From the NCBI RefSeq assembly GCF_016616425.1, contig NZ_CP067101.1:4092001-4156000 (forward strand): a DNA stretch of 64,000 bases, read 5' to 3'. Within the stretch, counting starts at the first letter, position 1. Each line of letters opens with the position of its first letter. The notes beneath the pieces were generated by a model. That model was given only the letters and a program-made list of their open reading frames with translations, was not told the origin of the DNA and ran no database searches. This document shows positions 16,593 through 25,589 of this stretch, one piece after another. The stretch is from Bradyrhizobium diazoefficiens. GTDB lineage: Bacteria > Pseudomonadota > Alphaproteobacteria > Rhizobiales > Xanthobacteraceae. Position numbers and translations under genes: made by a program.

Positions 16593-17618
16593 GTGAGTAA
16601 CGATCCCGTCGTCGCGATTGTCGGCGTCACCGGTGCGGTGGGCGCCGAATTCATCGCCACCATGGACAAGCGCGGTTTTCGTGTCAGCAAGCTGAAGGCG
16701 CTAGCGAGCGCGCGCTCCGCCGGCAAGACGGTATCGTTCCGCGGCGAGGACGTCGTGATCGAAGAGCTGACCGAGCGATCTTTCGAGGGCGTGGACATCG
16801 CCCTGTTCTCCGCCGGCGGCAGCATCTCGAAGAAGTTCGCGCCGATCGCGGTCAAGGCCGGCGCCGTCGTCGTCGACAACTCCTCCGCCTTCCGCATGGA
16901 TCCGAACGTGCCGCTGGTGATCCCCGAGATCAACGCCAGCCGCATCCGCGACCACAAGGGCATCATTGCCAACCCGAACTGCGCCGCGATCACTGCGCTG
17001 GTGCCGCTGTGGCCGATCCACCAGTACAACCGCATCAAGCGTGTCATCATCTCGACCTACCAGGCGGCCTCAGGCGCCGGCGCCGCCGCGATGGAAGAGC
17101 TCGTTGAATCCACCCGCGCCAATCTCAACGGGCAGGTCTATACGCCCAAGGTGATGCCGCACCCCTACGCCTTCAATCTCTTCAACCACAACACGGCCGT
17201 CGACCCCGACACCGGCTACAACGACGAAGAAACCAAGGTCATCAAGGAGACCCGCAAGATCTTCGAGGACGAGAAGATTGCGATCGGCGTCACCTGCGTG
17301 CGCGTGCCGGTGCTGCGCGCCCATTGCGAGGCCATCACCTTCGAATGCGAGAAGCCGATCAGCGAGGACCAGGTCCGCGCCATCATGGCCCAGGCATCCG
17401 GTGTGAAGGTGGTCGATGACCGCGCCAAGAACTACTTCCCGATGCCCATCGACGCCTCGGGCCAGGACGACGTCCTGGTCGGCCGCATCCGCAAGGATCT
17501 CAGCGACCCCTCTGGACATTCCATCTCGATGTTCGTGGCGGCGGATCAGTTGCTCAAGGGCGCGGCGCTCAACGCGGTGCAGATCGCGGAGCTCCTGCCG
17601 CAGCGGGTGATGGCGTAG
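16593..17618 (+). CDS. asd: Aspartate-semialdehyde dehydrogenase
   Basis: This 341-residue NADPH-dependent enzyme reduces beta-aspartyl phosphate to aspartate semialdehyde (EC 1.2.1.11), the branch point to lysine/diaminopimelate, methionine and threonine. The N-terminal VAIVGVTGAVG is the dinucleotide-binding loop, and the active-site cysteine is in IANPNCAA. GTG 16593 is chosen because GGAGGA lies 5 nt upstream; an ATG at 16581 overlaps that ribosome site. The gene is preceded by the threonine leader and terminator, suggesting attenuation by threonyl-tRNA charging. No other gene of the pathway is adjacent. Confidence 0.93.
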   Translation: MSNDPVVAIVGVTGAVGAEFIATMDKRGFRVSKLKALASARSAGKTVSFRGEDVVIEELTERSFEGVDIALFSAGGSISKKFAPIAVKAGAVVVDNSSAFRMDPNVPLVIPEINASRIRDHKGIIANPNCAAITALVPLWPIHQYNRIKRVIISTYQAASGAGAAAMEELVESTRANLNGQVYTPKVMPHPYAFNLFNHNTAVDPDTGYNDEETKVIKETRKIFEDEKIAIGVTCVRVPVLRAHCEAITFECEKPISEDQVRAIMAQASGVKVVDDRAKNYFPMPIDASGQDDVLVGRIRKDLSDPSGHSISMFVAADQLLKGAALNAVQIAELLPQRVMA

Positions 17619-17725
17619 CGTAGTACAAAAGGCAGGCAAACGCCGCGCCCGCCCTTTCCTTCGCGCATTTAACAAAGAGGCGGGCACGCTTCGGTTTGCC
17701 CACCCCACGACAGCAAACCGCGCGT

Positions 17726-18121
17726 TCAGGTCAACGCCACAACAACATCTGTCCTGGCAAAGTCGGCTCCTTTAAAGAGGAGTGGCTGCGAACGCGCTTT
17801 CGCCAGAGCGTAGACCGCGCAATCAACGATGTTGAGCTGCGCAGGATGTCCTCCACCCTTACCGAAACGCTGAAACGCCTCGAAAGCGCTTTTCGCCATA
17901 TCGTCGTCGAACGGCACGACGATAATCCCGGCAGTCGCCAGCAACTCGTCAAAGAACGTGACGGCCGCCGATCCGAAACGAGCGGAGAGAACGATCTTGG
18001 TTTCCAATACGGCTATTGCCGACATCGACAAGCTATCAGCATCCAACATGGCTGTCCGATAGCGTTGCCCATCTGGCTCGTTGGTTACGGTCGCGATAAT
18101 TGCAGAGGTATCGAGCACCAT
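17726..18121 (-). CDS. vapC: VapC-type PIN-domain ribonuclease toxin
   Basis: This is a 131-residue PIN-domain endoribonuclease, the toxin of a type II system that usually cleaves tRNA or rRNA. The acidic metal-binding residues expected of the family are in place: Asp4 (MVLDTSAI), the Glu in AVLETKI, and the Asp residues of LNIVDCAVYALA and GADFARTDV. The family PLLFKGxDF ending is also present. The more usual FGD before the third acidic position reads IVD. Its start overlaps the vapB stop by 1 nt, showing coupling. Confidence 0.88.
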   Translation of the reverse strand: MVLDTSAIIATVTNEPDGQRYRTAMLDADSLSMSAIAVLETKIVLSARFGSAAVTFFDELLATAGIIVVPFDDDMAKSAFEAFQRFGKGGGHPAQLNIVDCAVYALAKARSQPLLFKGADFARTDVVVALT

Positions 18122-18363
18122 CAGGACGGCAGCCCGAAGCGGTCATAACCAAGGATTTCGTCAGCAGACCGGGAATCCACAACGGGCAAGCTAGCGGTCC
18201 GTTCGAAGAACGACGTCAGGGCGGCCCTTCTATCGGCGACCGGCGAGCCGATACGAGACAAGCGCTCCTCAATGGCGCGTTCCAGCGCAGTCTCGATATC
18301 TTCCCCCGTCAGGCGGGCGAGACGCTGGACAAGCTCGTCAACTTTCGCGGAACGGATGTTCAT
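18121..18363 (-). CDS. vapB: VapB-type antitoxin
   Basis: This is an 80-residue antitoxin of the PSK/VapB family. The N-terminal half NIRSAKVDELVQRLARLTGEDIETALERAIEERL is the ribbon-helix-helix region that binds DNA. The C-terminal part, with a hydrophobic strand (LPVVDSRSADEILGYDRFGLP), is the segment that wraps the toxin. It is encoded directly upstream of vapC. The pair sits between asd and queA and is likely self-regulated. Confidence 0.87.
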   Translation of the reverse strand: MNIRSAKVDELVQRLARLTGEDIETALERAIEERLSRIGSPVADRRAALTSFFERTASLPVVDSRSADEILGYDRFGLPS

Positions 18364-18419
18364 CAGCCACTCGACCTACGCAAATGATGCCAGCAGCATA
18401 ACACAAAGGGCGGTCCGGG

Positions 18420-19493
18420 TCACTCCCGGTCCCGAAACAGCAAACACGCGTCCCCGTACGAATAAAACCGATAGCCGTTTGCGATCGCGTGGGCATAGGC
18501 CTGCTTCATCGTCTCCAGCCCGGAGAATGCCGATACCAGCATGAACAGCGTCGACTTCGGCAGGTGGAAGTTCGTCAGCAATATATCGACCGCGCGGAAG
18601 CGATAGCCGGGCGTGATGAAGATCGAGGTCTCGGCCGCGAAGGACTGGATGGTGCCGTCTTCGCTCGCGGCGCTTTCGAGCACCCGCAATGACGTGGTGC
18701 CGACGGCGATGATGCGGCCGCCGTTCTTCCGAGCGCTGTTGAGCCGCTCCGCCGTCTCGACCGAGATCGTGCCCCACTCGGCATGCATCTTGTGGCCGTC
18801 GGTGTCGTCCACCTTCACCGGCAGGAACGTCCCTGCCCCAACATGCAGCGTGACGCGGTTGATGCCGACGCCGCGGCCGCGCAGCATCTGCTCCAGCTCG
18901 GGGGTGAAATGCAGCCCTGCGGTGGGCGCTGCGACCGCGCCTTCGTTTGCGGCGAACATGGTCTGGTAGTCGGCGAGGTCCTGATCGTCAGGCGTCCGCC
19001 TGGAGGCGATGTAGGGCGGCAGCGGCGGGCTGCCGAGATCGGCGATGGCCTGGTCGAGCGCCGGGCCGTGGAACGAGAACGACAGCGTGACTTCGCCTTC
19101 GCCGCCCTTGGCTTCGACCTCGGCATCGAGATAGCCAAGCAGGCAGACCTTGCCCTCGTTGCCGAAGCGGATGCGGTCGCCGGCTGTGAGCTTCTTCGCC
19201 GGCTTCACCAGCGCCTGCCAGCGCGAGCCGTCGAGCCGCTTGATCAGCGTTGCCTCGATCTTCGGCTCGGTCTCGCGGCCGATGCGGCGGCCCTTCAATT
19301 GCGCGGCGATCACCTTGGTATCGTTGACGACGAGCTGGTCGCCCGGCTTCAGCCATTGCGGCAGGTCAGAGATAGCCTGATCGCGCAGCGCGCCATTCTC
19401 GACGACCAGCATCTTCGCGGAGTCGCGCGGGCTCGCCGGGCGCAACGCGATGCGCTCGGGCGGCAGATCGAAATCGAACAGATCGGTGCGCAT
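18420..19493 (-). CDS. queA: S-adenosylmethionine:tRNA ribosyltransferase-isomerase
   Basis: This 357-residue enzyme transfers and isomerises the ribosyl moiety of SAM to preQ1-tRNA, giving epoxyqueuosine-tRNA (EC 2.4.99.17). Family segments are visible from the N-terminus ([19 protein letters not shown]) through [11 protein letters not shown] and ITPGYRF to [15 protein letters not shown]. It is full length. A palindromic repeat occupies the whole 120-bp gap to ppiB upstream. tgt, the other queuosine gene here, is 3.9 kb away, with vapBC, asd and others in between. Confidence 0.94.
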   Translation of the reverse strand: MRTDLFDFDLPPERIALRPASPRDSAKMLVVENGALRDQAISDLPQWLKPGDQLVVNDTKVIAAQLKGRRIGRETEPKIEATLIKRLDGSRWQALVKPAKKLTAGDRIRFGNEGKVCLLGYLDAEVEAKGGEGEVTLSFSFHGPALDQAIADLGSPPLPPYIASRRTPDDQDLADYQTMFAANEGAVAAPTAGLHFTPELEQMLRGRGVGINRVTLHVGAGTFLPVKVDDTDGHKMHAEWGTISVETAERLNSARKNGGRIIAVGTTSLRVLESAASEDGTIQSFAAETSIFITPGYRFRAVDILLTNFHLPKSTLFMLVSAFSGLETMKQAYAHAIANGYRFYSYGDACLLFRDRE

Positions 19494-19503
19494 GCCCAGA
19501 ACT

Positions 19504-19600
19504 TGTCATCGCCCGCGCAGGCGGGCGATCCAGTACTCACGATCTTTGTCGTAACCACCGCTGGTGGTTACTGGATGCCCCGCCTGCGCGGGGCATGACA
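19504..19600. repeat. REP-like palindromic repeat between ppiB and queA
   Basis: Two arms of about 30 bp, starting TGTCATCGCCCGCGC and ending GCGCGGGGCATGACA, are inverted copies. They enclose a second perfect hairpin, GTAACCACC-GCT-GGTGGTTAC. Such CGGGC/GATGAC palindromes are scattered in Bradyrhizobium genomes, and a related short copy is seen at 61162. Confidence 0.75.
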
Positions 19601-19613
19601 CCAGCAAAACCGC

Positions 19614-20078
19614 TTATTCCTTGTCCGCGGCCATCTGCGCCTTGACGATCTTGTCGGGGTTCTGCACGGGCTCGCCGCGCTTGATCTTGTCGACGTTCTC
19701 CATGCCCTCGGTGACCTTGCCCCACACCGTGTACTGGTTGTCGAGGAAGCGGGCGTCGTCGAAGCAGATGAAGAACTGGCTGTCGCCGGAATCGGGGTTG
19801 GCGGCGCGCGCCATCGAAACGGTGCCGCGCACATGCGGCTCCTTGTTGAACTCGGCCTTCAGTTTCTTGCCCGAGCCGCCGGTGCCGGTGCCCTGCGGGC
19901 AGCCGGTCTGCGCCATGAAGCCGTCGATCACGCGGTGGAACACGATGCCGTCGTAAAAGCCCTCACGGACCAGCTCCTTGATGCGCGCGACGTGGCCGGG
20001 CGCGAGGTCGGGGCGCATCTCGATGGTGACGGGGCCCTGCGTCGTATCGAGGATCAGGGTGTTTTCGGTGGCGCTCAT
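19614..20078 (-). CDS. ppiB: Peptidyl-prolyl cis-trans isomerase B (cyclophilin)
   Basis: This is a 154-residue cytoplasmic cyclophilin catalysing proline isomerisation (EC 5.2.1.8). No signal peptide is present (MSATENTLILDTTQGPV). Conserved active-site segments are visible: FYDGIVFHRVIDGFMAQTG with the catalytic Arg, GTVSMARA, and SQFFICFDD. Its start overlaps the end of the preceding gene by 4 nt (ATGA), so the two are translationally coupled. It belongs to a leftward run coaD, ppiA, hypothetical, ppiB, queA. Confidence 0.92.
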   Translation of the reverse strand: MSATENTLILDTTQGPVTIEMRPDLAPGHVARIKELVREGFYDGIVFHRVIDGFMAQTGCPQGTGTGGSGKKLKAEFNKEPHVRGTVSMARAANPDSGDSQFFICFDDARFLDNQYTVWGKVTEGMENVDKIKRGEPVQNPDKIVKAQMAADKE

Positions 20079-20500
20079 GCTCGTCTCTCTTGTGTTGGGG
20101 GCGAAGTCTTGTCAGGTGAAATTCTGCGGCTGCGGAACTGGATTGCAAATGGACGTCCCGCGGCGGCGCCGGCCATTGCATCGGTAAATGGCATCGGCGT
20201 GCAGCGTTGCAACGCCTCCATCACCGCGATCCGGTATTGCAGCCGGTCATTGTCGGAGGCTTCCGCAGACTCATAGGAAATCCGCGGATGGCCCAAAATG
20301 TTTCCGGACCGGTTAAAGCTCACGACGACGGTGATGTCGAGTGGGCGAGCCTTGGCGGCCGGCGGCGGTCTCCAGCAGGTGCGCAGATGCCGGAAGAGGT
20401 CCTGGATGGTGTTGACCTGCGCGTTCTCGGCGGCTGCGGCCGAAGTGCCGAGCAACAGCACCACGGCAACCAGCAGGAGCTTGCCGCTGCAACGCGCCAT
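20075..20500 (-). CDS. Secreted protein with TonB-C-like end
   Basis: This is a 141-residue exported protein. The signal peptide ends near residue 23 (TSAAAAE). The mature protein reads like the C-terminal domain of TonB/TolA: a helix with LFRHLRTCW, a strand TVVVSFNRSGNILGHPRISYES, and a helix MEALQRCTPMPFTDAMAGAAAGRPFAIQF. Similar stand-alone domains occur in Rhizobiales, but no partner is obvious. It lies between the two cyclophilin genes with 8 bp and minus 4 bp spacing. Confidence 0.7.
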   Translation of the reverse strand: MARCSGKLLLVAVVLLLGTSAAAAENAQVNTIQDLFRHLRTCWRPPPAAKARPLDITVVVSFNRSGNILGHPRISYESAEASDNDRLQYRIAVMEALQRCTPMPFTDAMAGAAAGRPFAIQFRSRRISPDKTSPPTQERRA

Positions 20501-20508
20501 GGCGGCTC

Positions 20509-21072
20509 CTATTTGATGTCGGAGGCGACCTGCACCTTCACCACCTTGTCGGGATCGGCGACGGCGCCACCGGGCGAACCGGGAGGCGCCTTCTTCAGCT
20601 TGTCCACGACGTCCATGCCCTGCACGACCTCGCCGATCACGGTGTACTGGCCGTCGAGGCTGCCGCCGTCGGCGAACATGATGAAGAACTGCGAATTGGC
20701 GCTGTCGACGCTGTCGCCGCGCCGGGCCATACCGACGATGCCGCGGGCAAAATGCACCTTCGAGAATTCCTGCTTCAGGTTCGGATACTTCGAGCCGCCG
20801 GTGCCGTTGAAATTCTGGCCGTCGCCGGTCTGCGCCATGAAGCCTTCCATGACGCGGTGGAACGGCACGTTGTTGTAGAAGCCTTCGCGCGCAAGCTGCT
20901 TGATCCGCTCGGCATGCTTGGGTGCGATATCGGTGCGCAGCTTGATGACGATGCGGCCCTTGGTGCTGTCGATGACGATGGCGTTGGCCTTGTCGAGGTT
21001 CGCCGGCAATTGCTGCGCCACCGCCGGCACCGCGAACAGGAGCGCGGCAAGAACTGCGAAAATTCGGATCAT
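20509..21072 (-). CDS. ppiA: Periplasmic peptidyl-prolyl cis-trans isomerase (cyclophilin)
   Basis: This is a 187-residue cyclophilin with a signal peptide (IFAVLAALLFAVPAVAQQ), so it acts in the periplasm on exported proteins. The active-site segments NNVPFHRVMEGFMAQTGDGQNFNGTGG, GIVGMARRGD and SQFFIMFADGG are conserved. It is a paralogue of the cytoplasmic ppiB two genes downstream. It lies 36 bp after coaD. Confidence 0.9.
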   Translation of the reverse strand: MIRIFAVLAALLFAVPAVAQQLPANLDKANAIVIDSTKGRIVIKLRTDIAPKHAERIKQLAREGFYNNVPFHRVMEGFMAQTGDGQNFNGTGGSKYPNLKQEFSKVHFARGIVGMARRGDSVDSANSQFFIMFADGGSLDGQYTVIGEVVQGMDVVDKLKKAPPGSPGGAVADPDKVVKVQVASDIK

Positions 21073-21108
21073 GACAACTCCGGATCAGAGAGAAGAGGAA
21101 GTCCGCCG

Positions 21109-21606
21109 TTATCCGGCGAATTTTGCCTTGAGCTGAGCCGCAACAAGCGGCGGGACGAAGGCCGAGACGTCCCCGCCCATGCCGGCGATCTGGCGCACCA
21201 AAGTGGCGGTGATCGGGCGAACCATCGGAGAGGCCGGCAGGAAGACCGTATGCACCTCCGGCGCCATGGCCTCGTTCATGCCGGCGAGCTGCATCTCGTA
21301 GTCGAGGTCGCTGCCGTCGCGCAGGCCCCGGATCATGATGGTCGCGCCGTGCTTGCGCGCCGAGGTGACCGACAGATCGTCAAACGTCACGGCCTCGAGC
21401 ACGCAGCCGGCCTGGGCCGCCATCGGTCCGCAGACGTCATGCAGCATCTTCAGCCGCTCCTCGGTCGAGAACAGCGGCTTCTTGCCGGGGTGGACCCCGA
21501 TCGCGACCACCAGCCGGTCGCACAGCGACACGCTGTGCCGGACCACGTCCAGATGGCCGTTGGTGATGGGGTCGAAGGAACCGGGATAAAAGGCGATACG
21601 CGGCAT
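21109..21606 (-). CDS. coaD: Pantetheine-phosphate adenylyltransferase
   Basis: This 165-residue nucleotidyltransferase makes dephospho-CoA from 4'-phosphopantetheine and ATP (EC 2.7.7.3). The N-terminal motif [19 protein letters not shown] contains the TxxH/GHxD catalytic segment, and [14 protein letters not shown] and the ISSTLVR equivalent ([17 protein letters not shown]) are visible. The frame extends upstream to 21750, but ATG 21606 gives the standard protein. It is first in the run leading to the two cyclophilins. Confidence 0.94.
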   Translation of the reverse strand: MPRIAFYPGSFDPITNGHLDVVRHSVSLCDRLVVAIGVHPGKKPLFSTEERLKMLHDVCGPMAAQAGCVLEAVTFDDLSVTSARKHGATIMIRGLRDGSDLDYEMQLAGMNEAMAPEVHTVFLPASPMVRPITATLVRQIAGMGGDVSAFVPPLVAAQLKAKFAG

Positions 21607-21864
21607 GATCCCCCCTCCTACCGCGCCCGGCGCGGCCCGGCAAGCCGGGCAGGTTCCCCGGCGGATTCCGGCAAAAGTCCCGTCCGGCGTGTCGGCGATG
21701 GCCGGTTTGTTTCGTCCTGAGAGCGGCCACGAAACAAACGGTGCGGACACGAAACCATTTCCCGTGCGGGCGAAGACGTCCGGAAACTGGCCATGGTTAC
21801 TAATCCGGTCAACGAATGACAGGCTGCATCAAGGCGCAGGCGGCCGCATCACAGGGGACTGTCA

Positions 21865-22122
21865 ATGATCAAGGCTCTCTCGGCGATTGCCATCTCTGCG
21901 TGTGTTGCCGCCGCCCTCACCCTCCTGCCCGGCTTTGCTCCGACCGTCGAAGCCAGCGTGCCGCAGCCGCTGGCCAAGAGCGACCGGCTCGACATCCGCA
22001 CCATCGGCAAAGACTGCTCGCAGCAGGCCTGGCCGAATTTCGAGGCGTCGTGCTTGCGCCGCGCCGGCACCAGGGCTGACGTCCGCGAGGCGCGCCTCGT
22101 CACGGCCAACCGCACCCCGTAA
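21865..22122 (+). CDS. Small secreted hypothetical protein
   Basis: This is an 85-residue protein with a signal peptide (MIKALSAIAISACVAAALTL, cleavage near VEASV). The mature part has the segment CSQQAWPNFEASCLRR with two cysteines 13 residues apart, followed by a charged tail. I recall that QQAWPNFEASCLR-type small proteins recur in Bradyrhizobium, but no function is known. It is transcribed away from coaD. Confidence 0.65.
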   Translation: MIKALSAIAISACVAAALTLLPGFAPTVEASVPQPLAKSDRLDIRTIGKDCSQQAWPNFEASCLRRAGTRADVREARLVTANRTP

Positions 22123-22161
22123 GCCGGCTTGTCAGGCTGGCGTCTTACAATCCCGATGCAG

Positions 22162-22206
22162 TTTTGCGACATCCCCGTCGCAGACTTTTGCGACGTCCCG
22201 TCGCAG
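22162..22206. repeat. Two tandem TGCGAC/GTCGCA palindromes
   Basis: The unit TTTTGCGAC...GTCGCAG occurs twice, at 22162-22183 and 22186-22206, its cores being 24 nt apart. Each unit is a dyad. They lie in the otherwise featureless 22123-22459 gap before the acyltransferase operon, and may be operator sites or a remnant repeat. The rest of the gap is GC-rich and holds no convincing gene. Confidence 0.5.
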
Positions 22207-22459
22207 GCTATGTGATAGTCACGCCCGGCGGTATGGCCCGTCGGGGGGCGATCCCATTAGGGGCCCGCCCTTGTCCCCTCCGACACTGATTGAGACAAGA
22301 GCCGCATCGATAAGCGCGCCCGGGGGGTGCAGGCGTTGGCTCAGCAAGACCGCGTCCGCTGCGGATTGAATTGCTGAAATTGCTCCTCGGCGAATTGGAA
22401 CCAGGTGGATCGCCTTTCGGTTGGTTCCGGCGAGATCAATCCTGGGCTGGTGCTCCCCC

Positions 22460-23683
22460 ATGAACTCTGGCGCCAACGTCACATTCAGCAACTTGCGCGC
22501 CGTCGTCATCGTGATCGTGGTCGCATTCCATTCGGCCCTTCCCTACCTCGCCTCTCAGCCGCCACATCCATTCGCCTTCGACGCGCCGCCCTATCGATGG
22601 ATTGCGTTTCCGATCATCGACCGGGAACGCTGGTTCGGGCTGGACCTGTTCTGCGCATGGCAAGACGTCAGCTTGATGTCTCTGATGTTCCTTTTGGCGG
22701 GCCTGTTCACCCCGCGTGGCCTGATCCGCAAGGGCGCTGCCGCCTATCTCGCGGAGCGCTGGTGGCGAATTGGATTGCCCTTTGTCCTCGCCGTCGCCCT
22801 TCTAAGTCCGGTGGCGTACTATGCCTCGTATCTGACGACCGCGACCGACCCATCGCCTGCGGCGTTTTGGCAGCACTGGCGCGCTTTGCCGATGTGGCCC
22901 TCGGGCCCGCAATGGTTCTTGTGGCAGCTTCTGCTGCTCAGCGCACTGGCTGCTGCGCTGCACGAGCTCGTGCCATCGTGGCCACGGGCCGCGAGCCTCA
23001 TCGTCGCCAAGTGCGGCGATCATCCGCTCCTCTTCTTCGCAGGCCTGACCAGTCTTTCGGCACTGGCCTATGTCCCGCTCGCGATGATCTTCGGCCCCTG
23101 GGAATGGACCTTTTTCGGCCCATTGTCTTTCCAGCTAAGCCGCCCGCTGCACTATCTCCTCTATTTTTCCGCGGGGCTCGCCATCGGCAGCTACGGCTGT
23201 GATCGCAGCGTCTTCCGCACCGACGGCTCCCTTGCACGCCGCTGGCCAGCCTGGGCTGCCGCAGCATTCGCCTGCTTTGCAGTATGGGGCGGGCTGACCT
23301 CGCTGACGATGCCGGATTGGAATGCCAGCCCGGCGACATTTCGGCTCGCCGCCGCTTTCGCCTTTCCGCCTGCATGCGCGACAGGCGTGATCGCCTTTGT
23401 GGCCGGTGCGCTGGCATTGTTGCGTCGCCGCTCGGCGCTCGCCGACAACCTTTCGAGCAACGCCTACGGCATCTACCTCACACATTACCCGTTCGTGCTG
23501 TGGCTGCAATATGCACTGCTCGGCACGAGCCTTAATGCCGTCGCCAAAGCCGCGCTCGTCCTCATCATCGCACTGGCCCTGAGCTGGGCCGCGAGCGGGT
23601 TCCTGGCCACAGGCGTGAGACTGCTGGGCCACCGGCATTCCGGATTCCACGACAAGGGCACCATCTCAAATCAACCTCGATGA
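22460..23683 (+). CDS. Acyltransferase family 3 membrane protein
   Basis: This is a 407-residue inner-membrane O-acyltransferase of the acyltransferase-3/OpgC-like superfamily, which moves acyl groups onto sugars or other extracytoplasmic acceptors. About ten hydrophobic segments are seen. The N-terminal part has LRAVVIVIVVAFHSALPYL, with the conserved His of the family. The C-terminal helix YGIYLTHYPFVLWLQY is also typical. ATG 22460 is preferred to the open frame at 22421. The ABC permease gene begins 10 bp after its stop, making it the first gene of a four-gene operon. Confidence 0.85.
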   Translation: MNSGANVTFSNLRAVVIVIVVAFHSALPYLASQPPHPFAFDAPPYRWIAFPIIDRERWFGLDLFCAWQDVSLMSLMFLLAGLFTPRGLIRKGAAAYLAERWWRIGLPFVLAVALLSPVAYYASYLTTATDPSPAAFWQHWRALPMWPSGPQWFLWQLLLLSALAAALHELVPSWPRAASLIVAKCGDHPLLFFAGLTSLSALAYVPLAMIFGPWEWTFFGPLSFQLSRPLHYLLYFSAGLAIGSYGCDRSVFRTDGSLARRWPAWAAAAFACFAVWGGLTSLTMPDWNASPATFRLAAAFAFPPACATGVIAFVAGALALLRRRSALADNLSSNAYGIYLTHYPFVLWLQYALLGTSLNAVAKAALVLIIALALSWAASGFLATGVRLLGHRHSGFHDKGTISNQPR

Positions 23684-23693
23684 CGGAACGTCC

Positions 23694-24827
23694 ATGTCAC
23701 TGGTCCCGACGCTCGCGTCCCGCAATCTCTTCCACGATCGCCTGCGTTTTGTCGCGACGCTCGTCGGAATCGTTTTTTCGGTCGTGCTGGTGATGATCCA
23801 GATGGGCCTGTTCCTGGGCTTCGGTCGCATGGTGACGACGATGATCGACCATGCGTCGGCCGATCTGTGGGTGCTGCCGAAGGGAGCAAAATGCTTCGAG
23901 GATCCCTCGCTGCTGGATGCAAAGCTGCGCGACAAGGTTGCGTCTGTCGATGGCGTCGCCTCCGTGGTCCCGCTGGTCATCGGTTTCTCGGACTGGCGCC
24001 TCGAAAGCGGCGAGATGACACCCGTCTTCGTTGTCGGCGCCGATTTACGTGATGGAAGCTTGCGGCCATGGAACGTGGTCGAGGGCGACGTCCGCGCGCT
24101 GTCGCAAAAAGGAGCGGTGGTCGTCGACCGCTCCTATTACGATCGCCTCGGCGTCTCAAAAATCGGATCAACGGCCGAGATCCGCGGCCGCCCCGTGAAG
24201 GTCGTGGCCTTGACCGACGGCATTCGTTCCTTCACCACCACACCCTATGTCTTCGTGGACCTGAAAAACGCTCGCACCTACACCGGAACCTTCCCCGATC
24301 GCGCCAGCGATCTCCTGGTGCGCCTCAAGCCCGACGCCGACCGCGACACAGTTCTTAAGGCCGTCCATGCTCAGGTTGGTGAGCACGAGGTCCTTACGAC
24401 GGATGAATTCCGCAGCCGTAGCCGCTCGTTCTGGCTGTTCGGGACGGGCGCCGGCGCTGCGCTGTTTGCCGGCGCGTTGCTTGGAGTGATCGTCGGCACC
24501 GTCATCGTCGCGCAGACCCTCTATTCGAGCACCAAGGATCACCTCGGCGAATTCGCTACCCTGCGGGCAATGGGTTCGTCGAATGGATACATCTACAGGG
24601 TCATCATCTATCAGGCGCTCCTCAACGCGATCATCGGCTTCATCATTGCGAGTGCGATTGGCGCCGTCGTTGTGGAGATGACTGCCAAGAGCGCGTTGCC
24701 GATCGTCATCACGCCGTGGCTGATTGCAGCCCTGTTCGTGCTGACGGTCGTGATGTGCGTAGCGTCGGCGATCGGTGCAATCGTGCGTGTGGTGCGGATC
24801 GATCCAGCAACGGTATTCATGCGATGA
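23694..24827 (+). CDS. ABC transporter permease (FtsX/DevC type)
   Basis: This is a 377-residue permease of the MacB/DevC class. One transmembrane helix lies near residues 20-45 (FVATLVGIVFSVVLVMIQMGL). A periplasmic domain of about 210 residues follows, and then a C-terminal FtsX domain with three helices (about 258-285, 305-335, 345-370). It overlaps the ATPase gene by 4 nt (ATGA). DevC-type systems normally work with a DevB-like membrane-fusion protein, and none is encoded here. The substrate may be the product of the acyltransferase or a lipid, which is inference. Confidence 0.87.
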   Translation: MSLVPTLASRNLFHDRLRFVATLVGIVFSVVLVMIQMGLFLGFGRMVTTMIDHASADLWVLPKGAKCFEDPSLLDAKLRDKVASVDGVASVVPLVIGFSDWRLESGEMTPVFVVGADLRDGSLRPWNVVEGDVRALSQKGAVVVDRSYYDRLGVSKIGSTAEIRGRPVKVVALTDGIRSFTTTPYVFVDLKNARTYTGTFPDRASDLLVRLKPDADRDTVLKAVHAQVGEHEVLTTDEFRSRSRSFWLFGTGAGAALFAGALLGVIVGTVIVAQTLYSSTKDHLGEFATLRAMGSSNGYIYRVIIYQALLNAIIGFIIASAIGAVVVEMTAKSALPIVITPWLIAALFVLTVVMCVASAIGAIVRVVRIDPATVFMR

Positions 24828-25558
24828 ACGAAATCATCATTGAGGCGACCGGAATCAAGAAGACGCTTGGGCGTGGCGCCGGCGAGGTGAAGGCGCTACG
24901 CGGGATCGACCTGACACTGCGCCGCGGCGAGTTCACACTGCTGATGGGGCCGTCTGGCAGCGGCAAGACGACGCTGCTGCTCGTGCTCGGATGCATGCTG
25001 GCACCAAGTTCGGGTACACTCACCATGTGCGGCACGCCCACTTCGGGTGTCGACAAAGAGGGACTGGCCCAAATCAGGCGCGACCATATCGGTTTTGTGT
25101 TCCAGTCCTATCATCTGTTTCCGACGCTCACCGCCGCACAGAACGTGCAGCTCGCCCTTGACATCCGTCACGAGCGTGGACGCAAAACCAGGAAACGAGC
25201 GCGGGAAGCGCTGAACCTAGTTGGTCTGGAGCAGAAGGCCGATACCTTGCCGGGCGAGCTCAGCGGCGGTGAGCAGCAGCGGGTCGCGATCGCGCGAGCC
25301 TTCGTCGCCAATCCCTCGGTCATTCTCGCCGATGAGCCGACGGCCGCGCTCGACGGCAATAACGGGCGAAGCATCATGCGGATTCTCGCCGATGCAGCAC
25401 ATCAGCGCGAGCGCGCCGTGCTCGTCGTGACCCATGATCCGCGGGTCATTCCTTTTGCGGATCGCATCGTCGAGATCGAGGATGGCCTGCTGGTCGACAC
25501 CGGAGCCGGCGAACCCGAGCGGCTGCACCTGCCAAAGGCGGCCGCATTCAGGCCGTAA
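24824..25558 (+). CDS. ABC transporter ATP-binding protein (MacB/DevA type)
   Basis: This is a 244-residue ATPase that energises the FtsX-type permease encoded just upstream. The Walker [10 protein letters not shown] is near residue 46, the signature LSGGEQQR near 147, and Walker [14 protein letters not shown] near 167, followed by the H-loop THD. The ATG overlaps the permease stop, giving coupled translation. An esterase gene follows 31 bp later. Confidence 0.92.
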   Translation: MNEIIIEATGIKKTLGRGAGEVKALRGIDLTLRRGEFTLLMGPSGSGKTTLLLVLGCMLAPSSGTLTMCGTPTSGVDKEGLAQIRRDHIGFVFQSYHLFPTLTAAQNVQLALDIRHERGRKTRKRAREALNLVGLEQKADTLPGELSGGEQQRVAIARAFVANPSVILADEPTAALDGNNGRSIMRILADAAHQRERAVLVVTHDPRVIPFADRIVEIEDGLLVDTGAGEPERLHLPKAAAFRP

Positions 25559-25589
25559 GACGCGAGCTAATGAAGCAAGAGAACACACC

